Source: Candidatus Amarobacillus elongatus
GTDB lineage: Bacteria; Chloroflexota; Dehalococcoidia; Tepidiformales; Tepidiformaceae
Reading direction: 5' to 3'
DNA length: 64,000 bases
Assembly: GCA_016703545.1 (NCBI GenBank)
Contig: JADJBX010000001.1
Span: 620,001 to 684,000, forward strand
Shown here: positions 17,625 through 26,109 of the stretch, piece after piece
Position numbering within the stretch: the first letter of the stretch is position 1
How the letters are laid out: each line of letters begins with the position of its first letter
Made by a program: the position numbers and the translations under genes
Notes under the pieces: model-generated
Databases searched by the model: none
What the model was told of the DNA's origin: nothing
The model's input: only the letters and a program-made list of their open reading frames with translations

Positions 17625-18248
17625 TCAGGGGCGAACAATAGCGAGAATGGCGGCCCGGGCCTGGTCGATACCGACGACTTCCGTGTTGAACGTCAGGTCG
17701 TAGTTCTCGGGCGTCTCGTGGTCGAGCTTGTAGAAGCGGCGGAAGTAATCCGCGCGAGCGCGGTCGGAATCGGCGACCTTCTTCGCGGCCTCGACGCCGA
17801 CGATGCTTTCGTTCTTGGCCAGGCGGGCGGTGCGCGTCTCTTCCGGGGCGGTGACCATCACGCGGAGCAGGCCGGGGTGGCCGGCGAGCGGGATGCTCGC
17901 GCCGTGCGCGACGATCACGACGTTGCCTTCGGCGGCCGTCTCCTTGATGACGTCGACGATGAGCTGTTCCCAGTGGGGTTCCTCGGAGGGCACGATCATC
18001 GGGATTTCGGCGGCGCCATAGAGGCCGCCGGTGTTGGCGCGGCTCATGTTTTCGAGGATGCGGCCGATGAGGTCCTTGCGGGCTTCGACCTTGCCGACCT
18101 TGTCGCTGCTGACGCCGGCGGCCTCGGATGCCTTCTGGATGATCTCGGCATCGACGTAGCGAAAGCCGAGGTCCTTGGCGAGGGCCTCACCGAGGTCTTC
18201 GCCACCTGCGCCGAGGGTGCGGGAGATGGCGATCACGGTGTACTTCAT
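17625..18248 (-). CDS. Cytidylate kinase-like family protein
   Basis: P-loop-type kinase of the cytidylate-kinase-like (AAA_26/PF13189-type) family, 207 residues. It begins with the family start YTVIAISRTLGAGG, where the glycine-rich turn is a relaxed P-loop, followed by LGFRYVDAEIIQKAS and a central strand GNVVIVAHGAS. The final helix NYDLTFNTEVVGIDQA is typical. Substrate is unknown; family members are not the classical cmk. AGGAG precedes the ATG at 18248. It diverges from nudC. Confidence 0.8.
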   Translation of the reverse strand: MKYTVIAISRTLGAGGEDLGEALAKDLGFRYVDAEIIQKASEAAGVSSDKVGKVEARKDLIGRILENMSRANTGGLYGAAEIPMIVPSEEPHWEQLIVDVIKETAAEGNVVIVAHGASIPLAGHPGLLRVMVTAPEETRTARLAKNESIVGVEAAKKVADSDRARADYFRRFYKLDHETPENYDLTFNTEVVGIDQARAAILAIVRP

Positions 18249-18390
18249 GGGGGACTCCTGGGGGCGATTCTGGGGCCGCTCATTTGTACAGCAGTTGTGG
18301 GGCTGCCGCGAGCCGCGCTTGCGTGATCCCGGGCACGGGGACACACTCGCGGGCGCGACGGATGGGCGGCTGCGCGCGCAGGAGGGTGAC

Positions 18391-19224
18391 ATGGCGGACT
18401 CATTCAACTTCCGGCCGATGGTCTCGCTCCCCGAGGAGCTTTCGGGGGTGCAGGGGGTCTGGCTCTGCGTAGAGCGGAACATGGTCCTGATGCAGGTCTC
18501 GGAGGGGCAGCCGAAGCTGCCCGAAGGAGGCCATCCCCGCGATTTCGGTCTCGAAAGCCACCATGAGCACTTCCTCGGGCTGCTCGACGGCGTGCCCGTC
18601 TGGGCCGCGGGCATGGACGAGCCGGTGCGCTCCGACGACTTCCAGGCGCAGAACCTGTTCTCGCTTTCGGCGCACCTGGACTCCGGGACGTGGGCGCTGG
18701 CGGGCCGCGCCGTGCAGATCGTCGAATGGCACCGGACGCACCAGTTCTGCGGCCGCTGCGGCGAGCGCACGGAGCTGGCGCAGGGCGAGCGGGCGCGGAA
18801 GTGCCCGGCCTGCGGCCTGCTGAACTTCCCGCGGCTCGCGCCGGCGATCATCACCCTCATCGAACGCGGCGACGAAGCGCTGCTCGCGCGCGGCCGGAAC
18901 TTCGGCAACCCGATGTACAGCACGCTCGCGGGGTTCGTGGAGCCGGGTGAAAGCATCGAGGAGGCGGTTCACCGCGAGGTGCGCGAGGAAGTCGGCGTCG
19001 AAGTCACGAACCTGCGCTACTTCGGGAGCCAGCCGTGGCCGTTCCCGCACTCGCTCATGATCGGGTACCACGTGGACTGGGCATCCGGGGAGATCGTGAT
19101 CGACGAATCGGAGATCTCGGATGCGAAGTGGTTCCGGGCGGACGACCTTCAGAACATCCCCGGGCCGATTTCCATCTCCCGCTGGCTCATCAACGACTGG
19201 CTCAAGCGGCAGGGGAAGTTGTAG
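18391..19224 (+). CDS. nudC: NAD(+)/NADH diphosphatase (NudC-type Nudix hydrolase)
   Basis: Hydrolyses NAD(H) to NMN(H) and AMP; NudC proteins also remove NAD caps from RNA. The 277 residues contain the zinc ribbon CGRCG...CPACG (about 126-147), the Nudix box GFVEPGESIEEAVHREVREE with the REVREEVG helix, and the NudC-specific SQPWPFPHS motif right after it. GGAGGG lies 4 nt before the ATG. An upstream in-frame extension to 18175 overlaps the divergent gene and is not supported. Confidence 0.94.
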   Translation: MADSFNFRPMVSLPEELSGVQGVWLCVERNMVLMQVSEGQPKLPEGGHPRDFGLESHHEHFLGLLDGVPVWAAGMDEPVRSDDFQAQNLFSLSAHLDSGTWALAGRAVQIVEWHRTHQFCGRCGERTELAQGERARKCPACGLLNFPRLAPAIITLIERGDEALLARGRNFGNPMYSTLAGFVEPGESIEEAVHREVREEVGVEVTNLRYFGSQPWPFPHSLMIGYHVDWASGEIVIDESEISDAKWFRADDLQNIPGPISISRWLINDWLKRQGKL

Positions 19225-19251
19225 GGTTCGCGACTGGATCGCAGTTGTCGG

Positions 19252-20538
19252 TTGAAAGTGCGAAAACCGCTCATTGCCGGGGACCGCACTGCCGATGCTC
19301 ATCCAGTGACGGAGGCGCAGGTGGAGGACGAAGCCGCGATGCTGCGCGCGCAATTGCGCAGCCTGCGGGCGGAGTTCGACCAGTTCCGCGACCACCTCCC
19401 GGACGCGCTCGTGGAAGCGGACATCGCGACCACACGGCTGACGTACCTGAACCACATGGCGACGCTGCTCTTCGGGTACACGCCGGAGGACGTGGCCGCG
19501 GGGCTCGAAGGCACCCGCCTGCTGGGACCAGAGGCCGCGGCGCGTGTCCTGCGGGAGGTCGAGCACTACACCGCGGAGTCGCTGCGCACGGGCACGCCGT
19601 ACGAGCGCTCGTGGGGGCCGCGCTTCGATGGCATCGGGCGGCACGTGACGGACCTCGCGGAGAGCTTCCCGGAATACGCGGAACTGCTGGGCGCCCTCAT
19701 GCCCGGGGGAGCGGTGACGCCGCGCTTTTCCATCGGCACGCACACCGTGCTGGACGTTCGCGCGGAGCCCGTGAACCCGGAGAGCCCGGAGGCCGACGGC
19801 ATCGTGGGCGTGGCCGTGGACGTCACGGAGCTGGTCCGCGCGGAGGCGGCGCTGCGGCAATCGCAGAAGCTGGAATCGCTGGGGCAGCTGGCCGGGGGTG
19901 TCGCGCACGACTTCAACAACGTGCTCGCCAGCGTGCTTGGCGTGGCGACCATGCTGAAACGGTCGCCGGGAATTCCGGAATCGGACCGCGAGAGCCTCGA
20001 GATCATCGAAACGGCGGCCCTGCGGGGGGCGGAGATTAGCGGCCGGCTGCTGGCGTTCGCGCGCGGCGGAGAGCGGCCGTTCCAGCCCACGGACCTGCGG
20101 GCGGTGCTGCGCGAGGTGCATGGGCTGGCGCACCACACGATGGGGCCGGGGGTGACCATCCGCATGGAGCGGCCCGCGACGGAGATCGTGGTGCGCGGGG
20201 ATGCCGGGCAGCTCTCGCAGGCGCTCCTGAACCTGGTCCTCAACGCGCGCGATGCGATGCCGGGCGGTGGCGTCATCACCCTCGCGGCGACGGTCGAGGA
20301 GGGGGATGCGGTGGTGCGCGTGGCGGACACGGGCACGGGCATGACCGCGGCGACGGCGGCGCGCGTCTACGAACCGTTCTTCACGACGAAGCCCACGGGG
20401 AGCGGAACGGGGCTGGGGGCGGCGATCGTGTGGCGCATCGTCCAGGCGCATGGGGGCACGATCGGCCTGCAGACGGCCCCGGGCGAGGGCACGGTGTTCA
20501 CGATCCGGATCCCGGTATACAAAGTCGACGTTGTGTGA
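19252..20538 (+). CDS. Soluble PAS-type sensor histidine kinase (orphan)
   Basis: A cytoplasmic kinase of 428 residues without membrane segments. An N-terminal coiled region precedes a PAS domain (about 45-200, LVEADIATTRLTYLN), then the phospho-acceptor helix with His219 in GGVAHDFNN, and the ATPase domain with NLVLNARDAM, ADTGTGM and GTGLGAAIVWRIV. The HDFNN type is the HisKA variant seen in nitrogen- and hybrid-type kinases. No response regulator follows; the next gene is an ABC ATPase. The TTG at 19252 is uncertain: GTG 19258 or later starts are possible. Confidence 0.88.
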   Translation: MKVRKPLIAGDRTADAHPVTEAQVEDEAAMLRAQLRSLRAEFDQFRDHLPDALVEADIATTRLTYLNHMATLLFGYTPEDVAAGLEGTRLLGPEAAARVLREVEHYTAESLRTGTPYERSWGPRFDGIGRHVTDLAESFPEYAELLGALMPGGAVTPRFSIGTHTVLDVRAEPVNPESPEADGIVGVAVDVTELVRAEAALRQSQKLESLGQLAGGVAHDFNNVLASVLGVATMLKRSPGIPESDRESLEIIETAALRGAEISGRLLAFARGGERPFQPTDLRAVLREVHGLAHHTMGPGVTIRMERPATEIVVRGDAGQLSQALLNLVLNARDAMPGGGVITLAATVEEGDAVVRVADTGTGMTAATAARVYEPFFTTKPTGSGTGLGAAIVWRIVQAHGGTIGLQTAPGEGTVFTIRIPVYKVDVV

Positions 20539-20586
20539 CGAAGTTCGCGGACGAGGGGGCGCACGAGGCGTAGCCTGTCCCGGGCC

Positions 20587-21441
20587 ATGACGATGCACGC
20601 ACCGGCGCGATTGCCGGCTTCCCCGGACCCATCCACCCCACCCGCCCTCGCGGTACGCCAGCTGAAAAAGACCTACGGCAGCTACGAAGCCGTTCGCGGC
20701 ATCGACTTCGAGGTGCGCGAGGGCGAGATCTTCGGGCTGCTCGGGCCCAACGGCGCGGGCAAGACCACGACCATCGAGATCATCACGGGCCTGCGGTCGC
20801 TTACCTCCGGGAACGTCGAGGTGTTCGGCGTGGATATCGCGCGGGATGCGGCGAACGCGCGCGCCCGGATCGGGATTCAGCTCCAGGAATCGGACTTCTT
20901 CGAACACCTGACGCTGGCGGAGCAGCTTTCGTACCTCGGGGCGTGTTACGGCATGCGGCCGGACACGTCCGCGCTGCTCGGCTACGTCGACCTCGCGGAC
21001 CGGGCGAAGTGGCGGCTGAAGCAGCTCTCGGGTGGGCAACGGCAGCGGTTCGCGCTCGCGGCGGCGCTTGTGAACGACCCGCCGCTCGTGCTTCTCGACG
21101 AGCCATCCACGGGGCTCGACCCCACGGCCCGGCGGCAGCTCTGGGGGCTCATCCGGGCGCTGCGCGACAACGGGCGCACCGTGCTGCTTTCGACCCACTA
21201 CATGGAGGAAGCGGAAGTGCTGTGCGACCGCGTGGCCATCATGGACAGAGGGCAGGTGAGCGCGATCGACACGCCTGCGAACCTGATCCGCGACCTCGTG
21301 GCGACGGGCTTCAAGCGGCCGGTCGAAGTGCGCGACGCGACACTCGAGGACGTGTTCATCCACCTCACGGGGCACGGTTTCGAGGACGAAGCAGAGCCGG
21401 CGGCCCCGACGGCCGGCCGCCGTGGCAAGGGAGGCCGGTAA
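20587..21441 (+). CDS. ABC-2 type transporter ATP-binding protein
   Basis: ATPase of an exporter, 284 residues. Walker A GPNGAGKTT, Q-loop segment GIQLQESDFF, signature LSGGQRQRF, Walker B LVLLDEPSTGLD and the H-loop STHYMEEAE are all present; the DrrA/CcmA-like tail (RPVEVRDATLEDVFI) follows. The stop overlaps the permease start (TAATG), so both are made together. Cargo unknown; DrrAB-like pairs often export drugs, lipids or polysaccharides. Confidence 0.94.
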   Translation: MTMHAPARLPASPDPSTPPALAVRQLKKTYGSYEAVRGIDFEVREGEIFGLLGPNGAGKTTTIEIITGLRSLTSGNVEVFGVDIARDAANARARIGIQLQESDFFEHLTLAEQLSYLGACYGMRPDTSALLGYVDLADRAKWRLKQLSGGQRQRFALAAALVNDPPLVLLDEPSTGLDPTARRQLWGLIRALRDNGRTVLLSTHYMEEAEVLCDRVAIMDRGQVSAIDTPANLIRDLVATGFKRPVEVRDATLEDVFIHLTGHGFEDEAEPAAPTAGRRGKGGR

Positions 21442-22244
21442 TGGCAATCGCACAGGGCGCTCCGATGTCGACGTCCGTACGCGTGGGCACGCCCGCCGTG
21501 CGCGGGTTCCAGGCGACGCTGGTGAGCGAAATCAAGAACTTCTGGCGCGAGCCCTCGGCGCTCGCGTTCACGCTCGGGCAGCCGTTCCTGCTGCTGCTCA
21601 TCCTGAACACCTTCGATTTCCATGTGACCCTGCCCAATGGCGAGGAGCGGCCGTACCTCGACCGGCTACTGCCCGGGCTGATCGCGTTCAACGGGCTGAA
21701 CGTGGGGCTGAACTCGATCGCGTTCACGCTGTCCCGATACAAGGAGCGGGGCGTGCTCCGGCGCATCCGCGCGACGCCGGTGCCGACGTACGCGTTCCTC
21801 GGTGGGGTCATCGTCAGCCGGCTCATCATCGCGCTGGCGGTGACGCTGATTACGTACCTGAGCGGGGTCTACATCTTCGGGGCCGAACTCGAAGGAAGCG
21901 TGCCGCTGCTGGTGGCGATGGCCACGCTGGGGTCGCTCTCGTTCGTCGCGCTGGGGATCCTGATGGTGGCGGTGGCGAAGCGGGAAGACGACATCCCGCC
22001 GCTGTTCATCCTCATCCTCATGCCTTCAATGCTGTTCTCGGGCGCGTTCCTGGACCGCTCGGGCCTGCCGGATTGGCTGCACTGGATTACGAACGGGCTG
22101 CCGTTGACGTTCCTCACGAACGCGGTCCAGGAGATCGCGAACCTCGGCGGCGGCGTGGGCGACATCACGACCGACATCCTGGGGCTCGTAATCTGGGGCG
22201 TGGCGGCGACGGCGATCGCGAGCTGGCGGTTCCGAATGGCGTAA
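21441..22244 (+). CDS. ABC-2 type transporter permease
   Basis: Membrane half of the exporter, 267 residues and about six helices. It starts with a cytoplasmic amphipathic region (FQATLVSEIKNFWREPSAL), has the ABC-2 loop YKERGVLRRIRATPV and the characteristic late segment with MPSMLFSGAFLDRSGLPDWL before the last helix. The pair 20587-22244 forms a complete one-ATPase/one-permease homodimeric exporter. Confidence 0.92.
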   Translation: MAIAQGAPMSTSVRVGTPAVRGFQATLVSEIKNFWREPSALAFTLGQPFLLLLILNTFDFHVTLPNGEERPYLDRLLPGLIAFNGLNVGLNSIAFTLSRYKERGVLRRIRATPVPTYAFLGGVIVSRLIIALAVTLITYLSGVYIFGAELEGSVPLLVAMATLGSLSFVALGILMVAVAKREDDIPPLFILILMPSMLFSGAFLDRSGLPDWLHWITNGLPLTFLTNAVQEIANLGGGVGDITTDILGLVIWGVAATAIASWRFRMA

Positions 22245-22302
22245 CGCTGCCGGGCGGAGCGCGCTGGGGTATGCTCCCGCCACGCAAACAGGGGGCAGAC
22301 AG

Positions 22303-22626
22303 ATGTTCATCGCCATGAACCAGTTCCAGGTGAATGAAGGACGGGGCGCGGAGTTCGAGGAGGCGTGGCGCACACGCGAGCGGCGCCTGCAGGGCGTGCC
22401 CGGGTTCCGCGGCTTCGCGCTCCTGAAGGGCGACGATGCCGGGGATTACGTCTCGCACACGACGTGGGCCTCGCGCGAGCACTTCCTGGCGTGGACGCAG
22501 AGCGACGCGTTCCGGCAGGCGCACGCCGGGCGCATGGGCGAGGGCGTGCTCGCGGGACACCCGCGGGCGCGCTTCTACGAGGCCGTGCTCGAAGAACCGG
22601 CGGCCACAGCGGCCCCGGCCTCCTGA
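22303..22626 (+). CDS. Antibiotic biosynthesis monooxygenase (ABM) family protein
   Basis: A 107-residue ferredoxin-like alpha/beta protein of the ABM/IsdG fold: MNQFQVNEGRGAEFEEAW, GVPGFRGFALLKG, and YVSHTTWASREHFLAWTQSDAFRQAH are the standard blocks. IsdG-like members degrade haem and others oxidise small aromatics; substrate not known. A TATGCT hexamer (22270-22275) lies 27 bp before the ATG. It runs into the methyltransferase gene with a 2-bp gap. Confidence 0.88.
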   Translation: MFIAMNQFQVNEGRGAEFEEAWRTRERRLQGVPGFRGFALLKGDDAGDYVSHTTWASREHFLAWTQSDAFRQAHAGRMGEGVLAGHPRARFYEAVLEEPAATAAPAS

Positions 22627-22628
22627 CC

Positions 22629-23342
22629 ATGGCGGCGGACGCGGAAGGGAACCCGCTGCGGCCCGAGCACTTCAAGCGGTACGACGAATCGCCGGACCCG
22701 GAGTTCTACGCGCAGCCACGGCTCGTAACGCACATCGACGATGCCGCCATCGCCGCCGCCGGTGCGTTCTACGCGCGCGTGCTCCCGGCGGGCGGCAAAG
22801 TGCTGGACCTGATGACGAGCTGGGTTTCGCACCTGCCGGATGCGTCCCGGTACACGGGTGTCGCCGGACTGGGGATGAACGCGGAAGAGCTCGCGGCGAA
22901 CCCGCAGCTGACCGAGTGGGTCGTGCATGACCTGAATGCGAACCCCGTCCTGCCGTGGGCGGACGGCGAATTCGCGGGCGCCATCGTGACGGTTTCGGTG
23001 CAGTACCTGACGCGCCCCGGAGAGGTGTTCCGGGAAGTGGGGAGGGTGCTGCGCGAGGGGGCGCCGTTCGTGGTGACGTACTCGAACCGGTGCTTTCCCA
23101 CGAAGGCGGTGGCTGCCTGGCAGATGCTCGATGACCAGGGGCACGCGGAGCTCATCGGGCTGTACTTCCGCATGTCCGGGGCGTTCGGCCCGGTAACGGC
23201 GTACAACCTCAGCCCCAATCCCGGCCGCAGCGACCCGCTGTACGCGGTCGTGGCGCATGCCGCGAAGGCGCCGGCCGGCAACGAAGAAGCGGCGGAGGGT
23301 AGCCCCTCCGCCGCTTCTTGCCTTGCCGAACGAGCCGCCTAG
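22629..23342 (+). CDS. SAM-dependent methyltransferase (class I, UbiE/type 11-like)
   Basis: A 237-residue Rossmann-like methyltransferase. GGKVLDLMTSWVSHLP occupies the SAM-binding strand 1/motif I, with Ser/Trp where many have a GxG; this degenerate motif also occurs in a known group of bacterial SAM proteins. The post-motif segment FAGAIVTVSVQYLTRPGEVFREVGRVLREG follows. The last 20 codons (from about 23281) run through a terminator hairpin, so the natural stop may have been lost. It follows the ABM gene by 2 bp. Confidence 0.8.
   Translation: MAADAEGNPLRPEHFKRYDESPDPEFYAQPRLVTHIDDAAIAAAGAFYARVLPAGGKVLDLMTSWVSHLPDASRYTGVAGLGMNAEELAANPQLTEWVVHDLNANPVLPWADGEFAGAIVTVSVQYLTRPGEVFREVGRVLREGAPFVVTYSNRCFPTKAVAAWQMLDDQGHAELIGLYFRMSGAFGPVTAYNLSPNPGRSDPLYAVVAHAAKAPAGNEEAAEGSPSAASCLAERAA
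23284..23319. terminator. 16-bp hairpin inside the 3' end of the methyltransferase gene
   Basis: Perfect 16-bp stem (23284-23299 with 23304-23319) and a TAGC loop, followed by TTGCCTT. It lies between two converging genes and overlaps the end of the rightward one. The loop holds an out-of-frame TAG. Confidence 0.7.
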
Positions 23343-24530
23343 TACGCGGTGGCGTAGCTGTAGTCGTTGTATTGCCAGCCCGCGGCACTCCGCGTCCAGA
23401 GGCGGACGTAGATGGTGCCCTGCCGCGGGACGCTCGTGCTGAGCGACGTGTTGAGCCCCTGGGATCGGCCGTAAAGGTTGTTCGAGCCGGGCGTAGTGCC
23501 GATGTAGAAGAAGTACTCCTGGGCGCCGGCGACGGGGGACCAGACGAAGGTGGCCCAGCCACCGCGAAGGGTGGTGCCGCCCGGCGGGAGCGTCAGCGAC
23601 GCCTTCGTACCCACGCTGCCGAGGTTGGCGGCGGTGTATTGGTAGTCGTTGAACTGCCAGCCGCTGGCGGAACGGGTCCAGAGGCGCACCCACACGGTGG
23701 AGCCGTTCGTGGGCAGGTTCGAAATGGTCGCGGTGCGGTTCAGGCCGGTGCTCGAACCGTAGAGGTTGTTGGCGCCCTGGGTGGTGCCGGCGTAGGAGGA
23801 AGTACTCCACCGCACCCGTACCGGCGGTCCAGGCGAACGCCGTGCTCGCGCCGGGGAGGGTCGAACCCGCGGCGGGGGAGGTCATGTCGGCCTTCGTGGC
23901 CTGGACCGGGGTCGCCGTGGGCGGCGGAGGCGGCTGCGTGGCGGTGCGAGTCGGGGTTGCGGTGGGCGTGGTGCCGCCACCACCGCCGCCGGTGCCATCG
24001 ACGACGAGGCCGAAGTCGGTGGTCCAGTACCAGTTGTACGGGGACCCGGCGACCTGCTCGCGGGCGATACCGATCACCTTGTAGCTGCCGTTGAGCATGT
24101 TTGCGTTGTGGCCGGCGCTGTTGCGCCAGGCGTCGAAGGCCTCGGCGGCGCTGTCCCAGTTGGTGCCGGCGGCGATGTTCTCGCCGGCGCCGCCCGGGTA
24201 GCCGCAGTCGGTCGCGCGCTGCGAGGGCGAACGGCCGAGGGAGTCCGTGTGGGAGAAGTACGCCTTCGCACCCATGTCCTGGCTGAGCCAGGCGGAGGAG
24301 CGGTTGAGGTTGGTGGAGATGGTGAGCGGCCCGAGGCCGTTCTGCGCGCGGTAGTTGTTGATAAGGCCGAGGAATGCGGTCTCCTCACCGTCGAGGGCCA
24401 TGGAGCCGCCCGTGCAGTTGGTGAGTGCCTGGGCATTACTCGGGAGGGTGGCCACGAGGGCGGAACCGAGCGCCGCAAGGCCGACAAGCGAGCCGGTGAT
24501 GAGGCCCATGGGCCGGAGCCGGAAGGTCAT
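23339..24530 (-). CDS. Secreted CAP/SCP-domain protein with two C-terminal repeats (frameshifted)
   Basis: Signal peptide (about residues 8-35), then a CAP domain (about 45-165: FLGLINNYRAQNGLGPL, AYFSHTDSLGRSP, GENIAAGTNW, WRNSAGHNANML), a Thr/Pro-rich linker and two repeats of about 80 residues sharing GTTxGxNNLYG and VRLWTRSAxGWQxNDYxY. The frame breaks in the first repeat near 23795-23802: a single extra base in the GGAGGAAG stretch shifts VEYF to another frame, which continues intact to the stop at 23339. Comparison of the two repeats shows the expected reading. Restored length is about 396 residues. CAP proteins are extracellular; function of this one unknown. Confidence 0.78.
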
Positions 24531-24627
24531 GAAGAAGTCCCCTGGTGGGCGGCTTGTTTTGTCCGCCGCCCGCCAGTCCATTCGACCCTCTGCGTGTCAA
24601 ACCACAGTGTGATGCGTGTAAGGCCGT

Positions 24628-24671
24628 TGCAAAATCAACGCAATAGTCCCAATTCTTACCTTGATTTTGCA
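24628..24671. repeat. 11-bp AT-rich inverted repeat between divergent surface-protein genes
   Basis: TGCAAAATCAA (24628-24638) and its exact complement TTGATTTTGCA (24661-24671), with a 22-bp spacer. It is strikingly AT-rich for this genome and lies in the shared promoter region of the CAP protein and LysM transglycosylase genes, so it may be an operator or an RNA hairpin. Confidence 0.6.
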
Positions 24672-24763
24672 CGGGAGTTACACCGGTAATCCCAGATTGA
24701 GGTTCCATCACACGAGGAGAGCACACATAATGCTCTCGTCTTGCTAACTTGCCGGAGGTGACG

Positions 24764-25819
24764 GTGGTACTCCCCCGCACACGGTCATCCCACCGGCGCC
24801 AGGCGGCGGCGCTTGCGCTGCTCGCTGGCGCATCCCTGTTCGCCGGGCTGTTCGCGCAGCCGGCGGCCGTTCGCGCCGCGGGCGCCACGTACACGGTCGC
24901 GAAGGGCGAAACCCTCAGCCAGATTGCGGACGACCTCGGCATCACGCCCGAGGCGCTGGTGCAGGCGAACAACCTCAAGGACCCGGACCGGATCTACGCG
25001 GGTATGGTGCTGCGCGTGCCTTCGGCCGCGGCGCGGTCGCGGCGTCGGTGCCCGGCGAGCGGCCGCGTACACACCGTGCGCGCCGGCGAAAGCCTTTCGG
25101 GTATCGCCGACCAGTACGGCGTGAATCCGGCGGCGATCGTGTCGCTCAACGGGCTCGCCGATCCGGACCACATCGTCGCGGGGTTGGACCTGCGCATCCC
25201 GGGGGGCGGCGGCGGAAGCGCGCCCTCGCCTTCGCCCAGTAACGCCGGCCTGCGCCGGTACGTGGTGCGGCCGGGGGACTCGCTTTCGGGGATCGCGGAC
25301 CTGCTGGGAACGACGGCGGAGGCGATTGCGGCGGTCAACGGGATCACGAACCCTTCCCTCATCCAGGTGGGGCAGGAACTGAGCATCCCGGCGGCGACGC
25401 GCACGACGGTCTCGACCGTGAGCCACGCCGAGGCGCGCGCGGCAGTCGTGGCGGCGGCGAACGAGTTCGGGATCGAGCCTTCGATTCTGCTGGCGATTGC
25501 GTGGCAGGAGAGCGGCTTCCAGCAGCATGTGGTGAGCAACGTCGGCGCCGTGGGCATCATGCAGCTGCTGCCATCGACGGCGGTCTGGGCCGTGGACTTC
25601 CTGATTGATGGAGGGCACGGCTGGCAATACAACGCACGCGACAACGCACGTGTGGGAGCGGCGGTGTTCCGGGACCTGCTGGACAGCGCTGACGGCGACG
25701 TGCGGCTCGCACTGGCGGCGTACTACCAGGGCTGGGGAAGCCTCGAACGGTTCGGGTGGTTCGACGAGACGCACGACTACGTGGACAACGTCATCGCGCT
25801 TTCGGCCGAGTTCCGCTAG
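24764..25819 (+). CDS. Secreted lytic transglycosylase with three LysM repeats
   Basis: A signal peptide (about residues 12-38) is followed by three LysM peptidoglycan-binding repeats (AKGETLSQIADDLG, RAGESLSGIADQYG, RPGDSLSGIADLLG) and a C-terminal SLT-type domain. The SLT catalytic Glu is in AWQESGFQ, with GIMQLLPSTA and AAYYQGWGSL completing the fold. It should cleave glycan strands to anhydromuropeptides. GTG 24764 was chosen because GGAGG lies 5 nt upstream; TTG 24749 is the longer alternative. Divergent from the CAP gene. Confidence 0.9.
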   Translation: MVLPRTRSSHRRQAAALALLAGASLFAGLFAQPAAVRAAGATYTVAKGETLSQIADDLGITPEALVQANNLKDPDRIYAGMVLRVPSAAARSRRRCPASGRVHTVRAGESLSGIADQYGVNPAAIVSLNGLADPDHIVAGLDLRIPGGGGGSAPSPSPSNAGLRRYVVRPGDSLSGIADLLGTTAEAIAAVNGITNPSLIQVGQELSIPAATRTTVSTVSHAEARAAVVAAANEFGIEPSILLAIAWQESGFQQHVVSNVGAVGIMQLLPSTAVWAVDFLIDGGHGWQYNARDNARVGAAVFRDLLDSADGDVRLALAAYYQGWGSLERFGWFDETHDYVDNVIALSAEFR

Positions 25820-25843
25820 CGGGCGCTCGGCCGGGAGCGGGAG

Positions 25844-26077
25844 TCAGTCGGGGTCGTCGAGCATGGTCGGCGGCTCGGGCCCGATGAGGCCGTGCTTCGC
25901 GGAGTACTTTTCGACCACAACGATCAGCAGGAAGAAGGGCACGAAGGCGGCCGCGGCCACGGCCGCCCACCACGACGGGATGATGGCCAGCAGGATGGCC
26001 GAGGCCGAGGTGAAGCCCATGCCGATGATCGAGAGGATGCGCCCGGCGAGGACGTAGGGCGTGACGGGCGAGTTCAT
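25844..26077 (-). CDS. Small two-helix membrane protein
   Basis: A 77-residue protein with two predicted membrane helices (about 8-30 and 34-53) and an acidic C-terminal tail. No family recognised. The ATG at 26077 is preceded by GGAAG at a somewhat long distance. It lies 32 bp after the leftward response-regulator gene and may be in its operon. Confidence 0.6.
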   Translation of the reverse strand: MNSPVTPYVLAGRILSIIGMGFTSASAILLAIIPSWWAAVAAAAFVPFFLLIVVVEKYSAKHGLIGPEPPTMLDDPD

Positions 26078-26109
26078 ACGCCCATCTTCCGTCCCACGTC
26101 CTTGACCGT

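Noticed and set aside
22575..24581. CAP protein frame running on to 22575
   Set aside because: After the frameshift it is antisense to the methyltransferase; the protein-like repeats continue in the other frame and end at 23339.
24672..24763. c-di-AMP riboswitch upstream of the LysM transglycosylase gene
   Set aside because: Such genes often carry one, but I could not match the conserved core blocks here.
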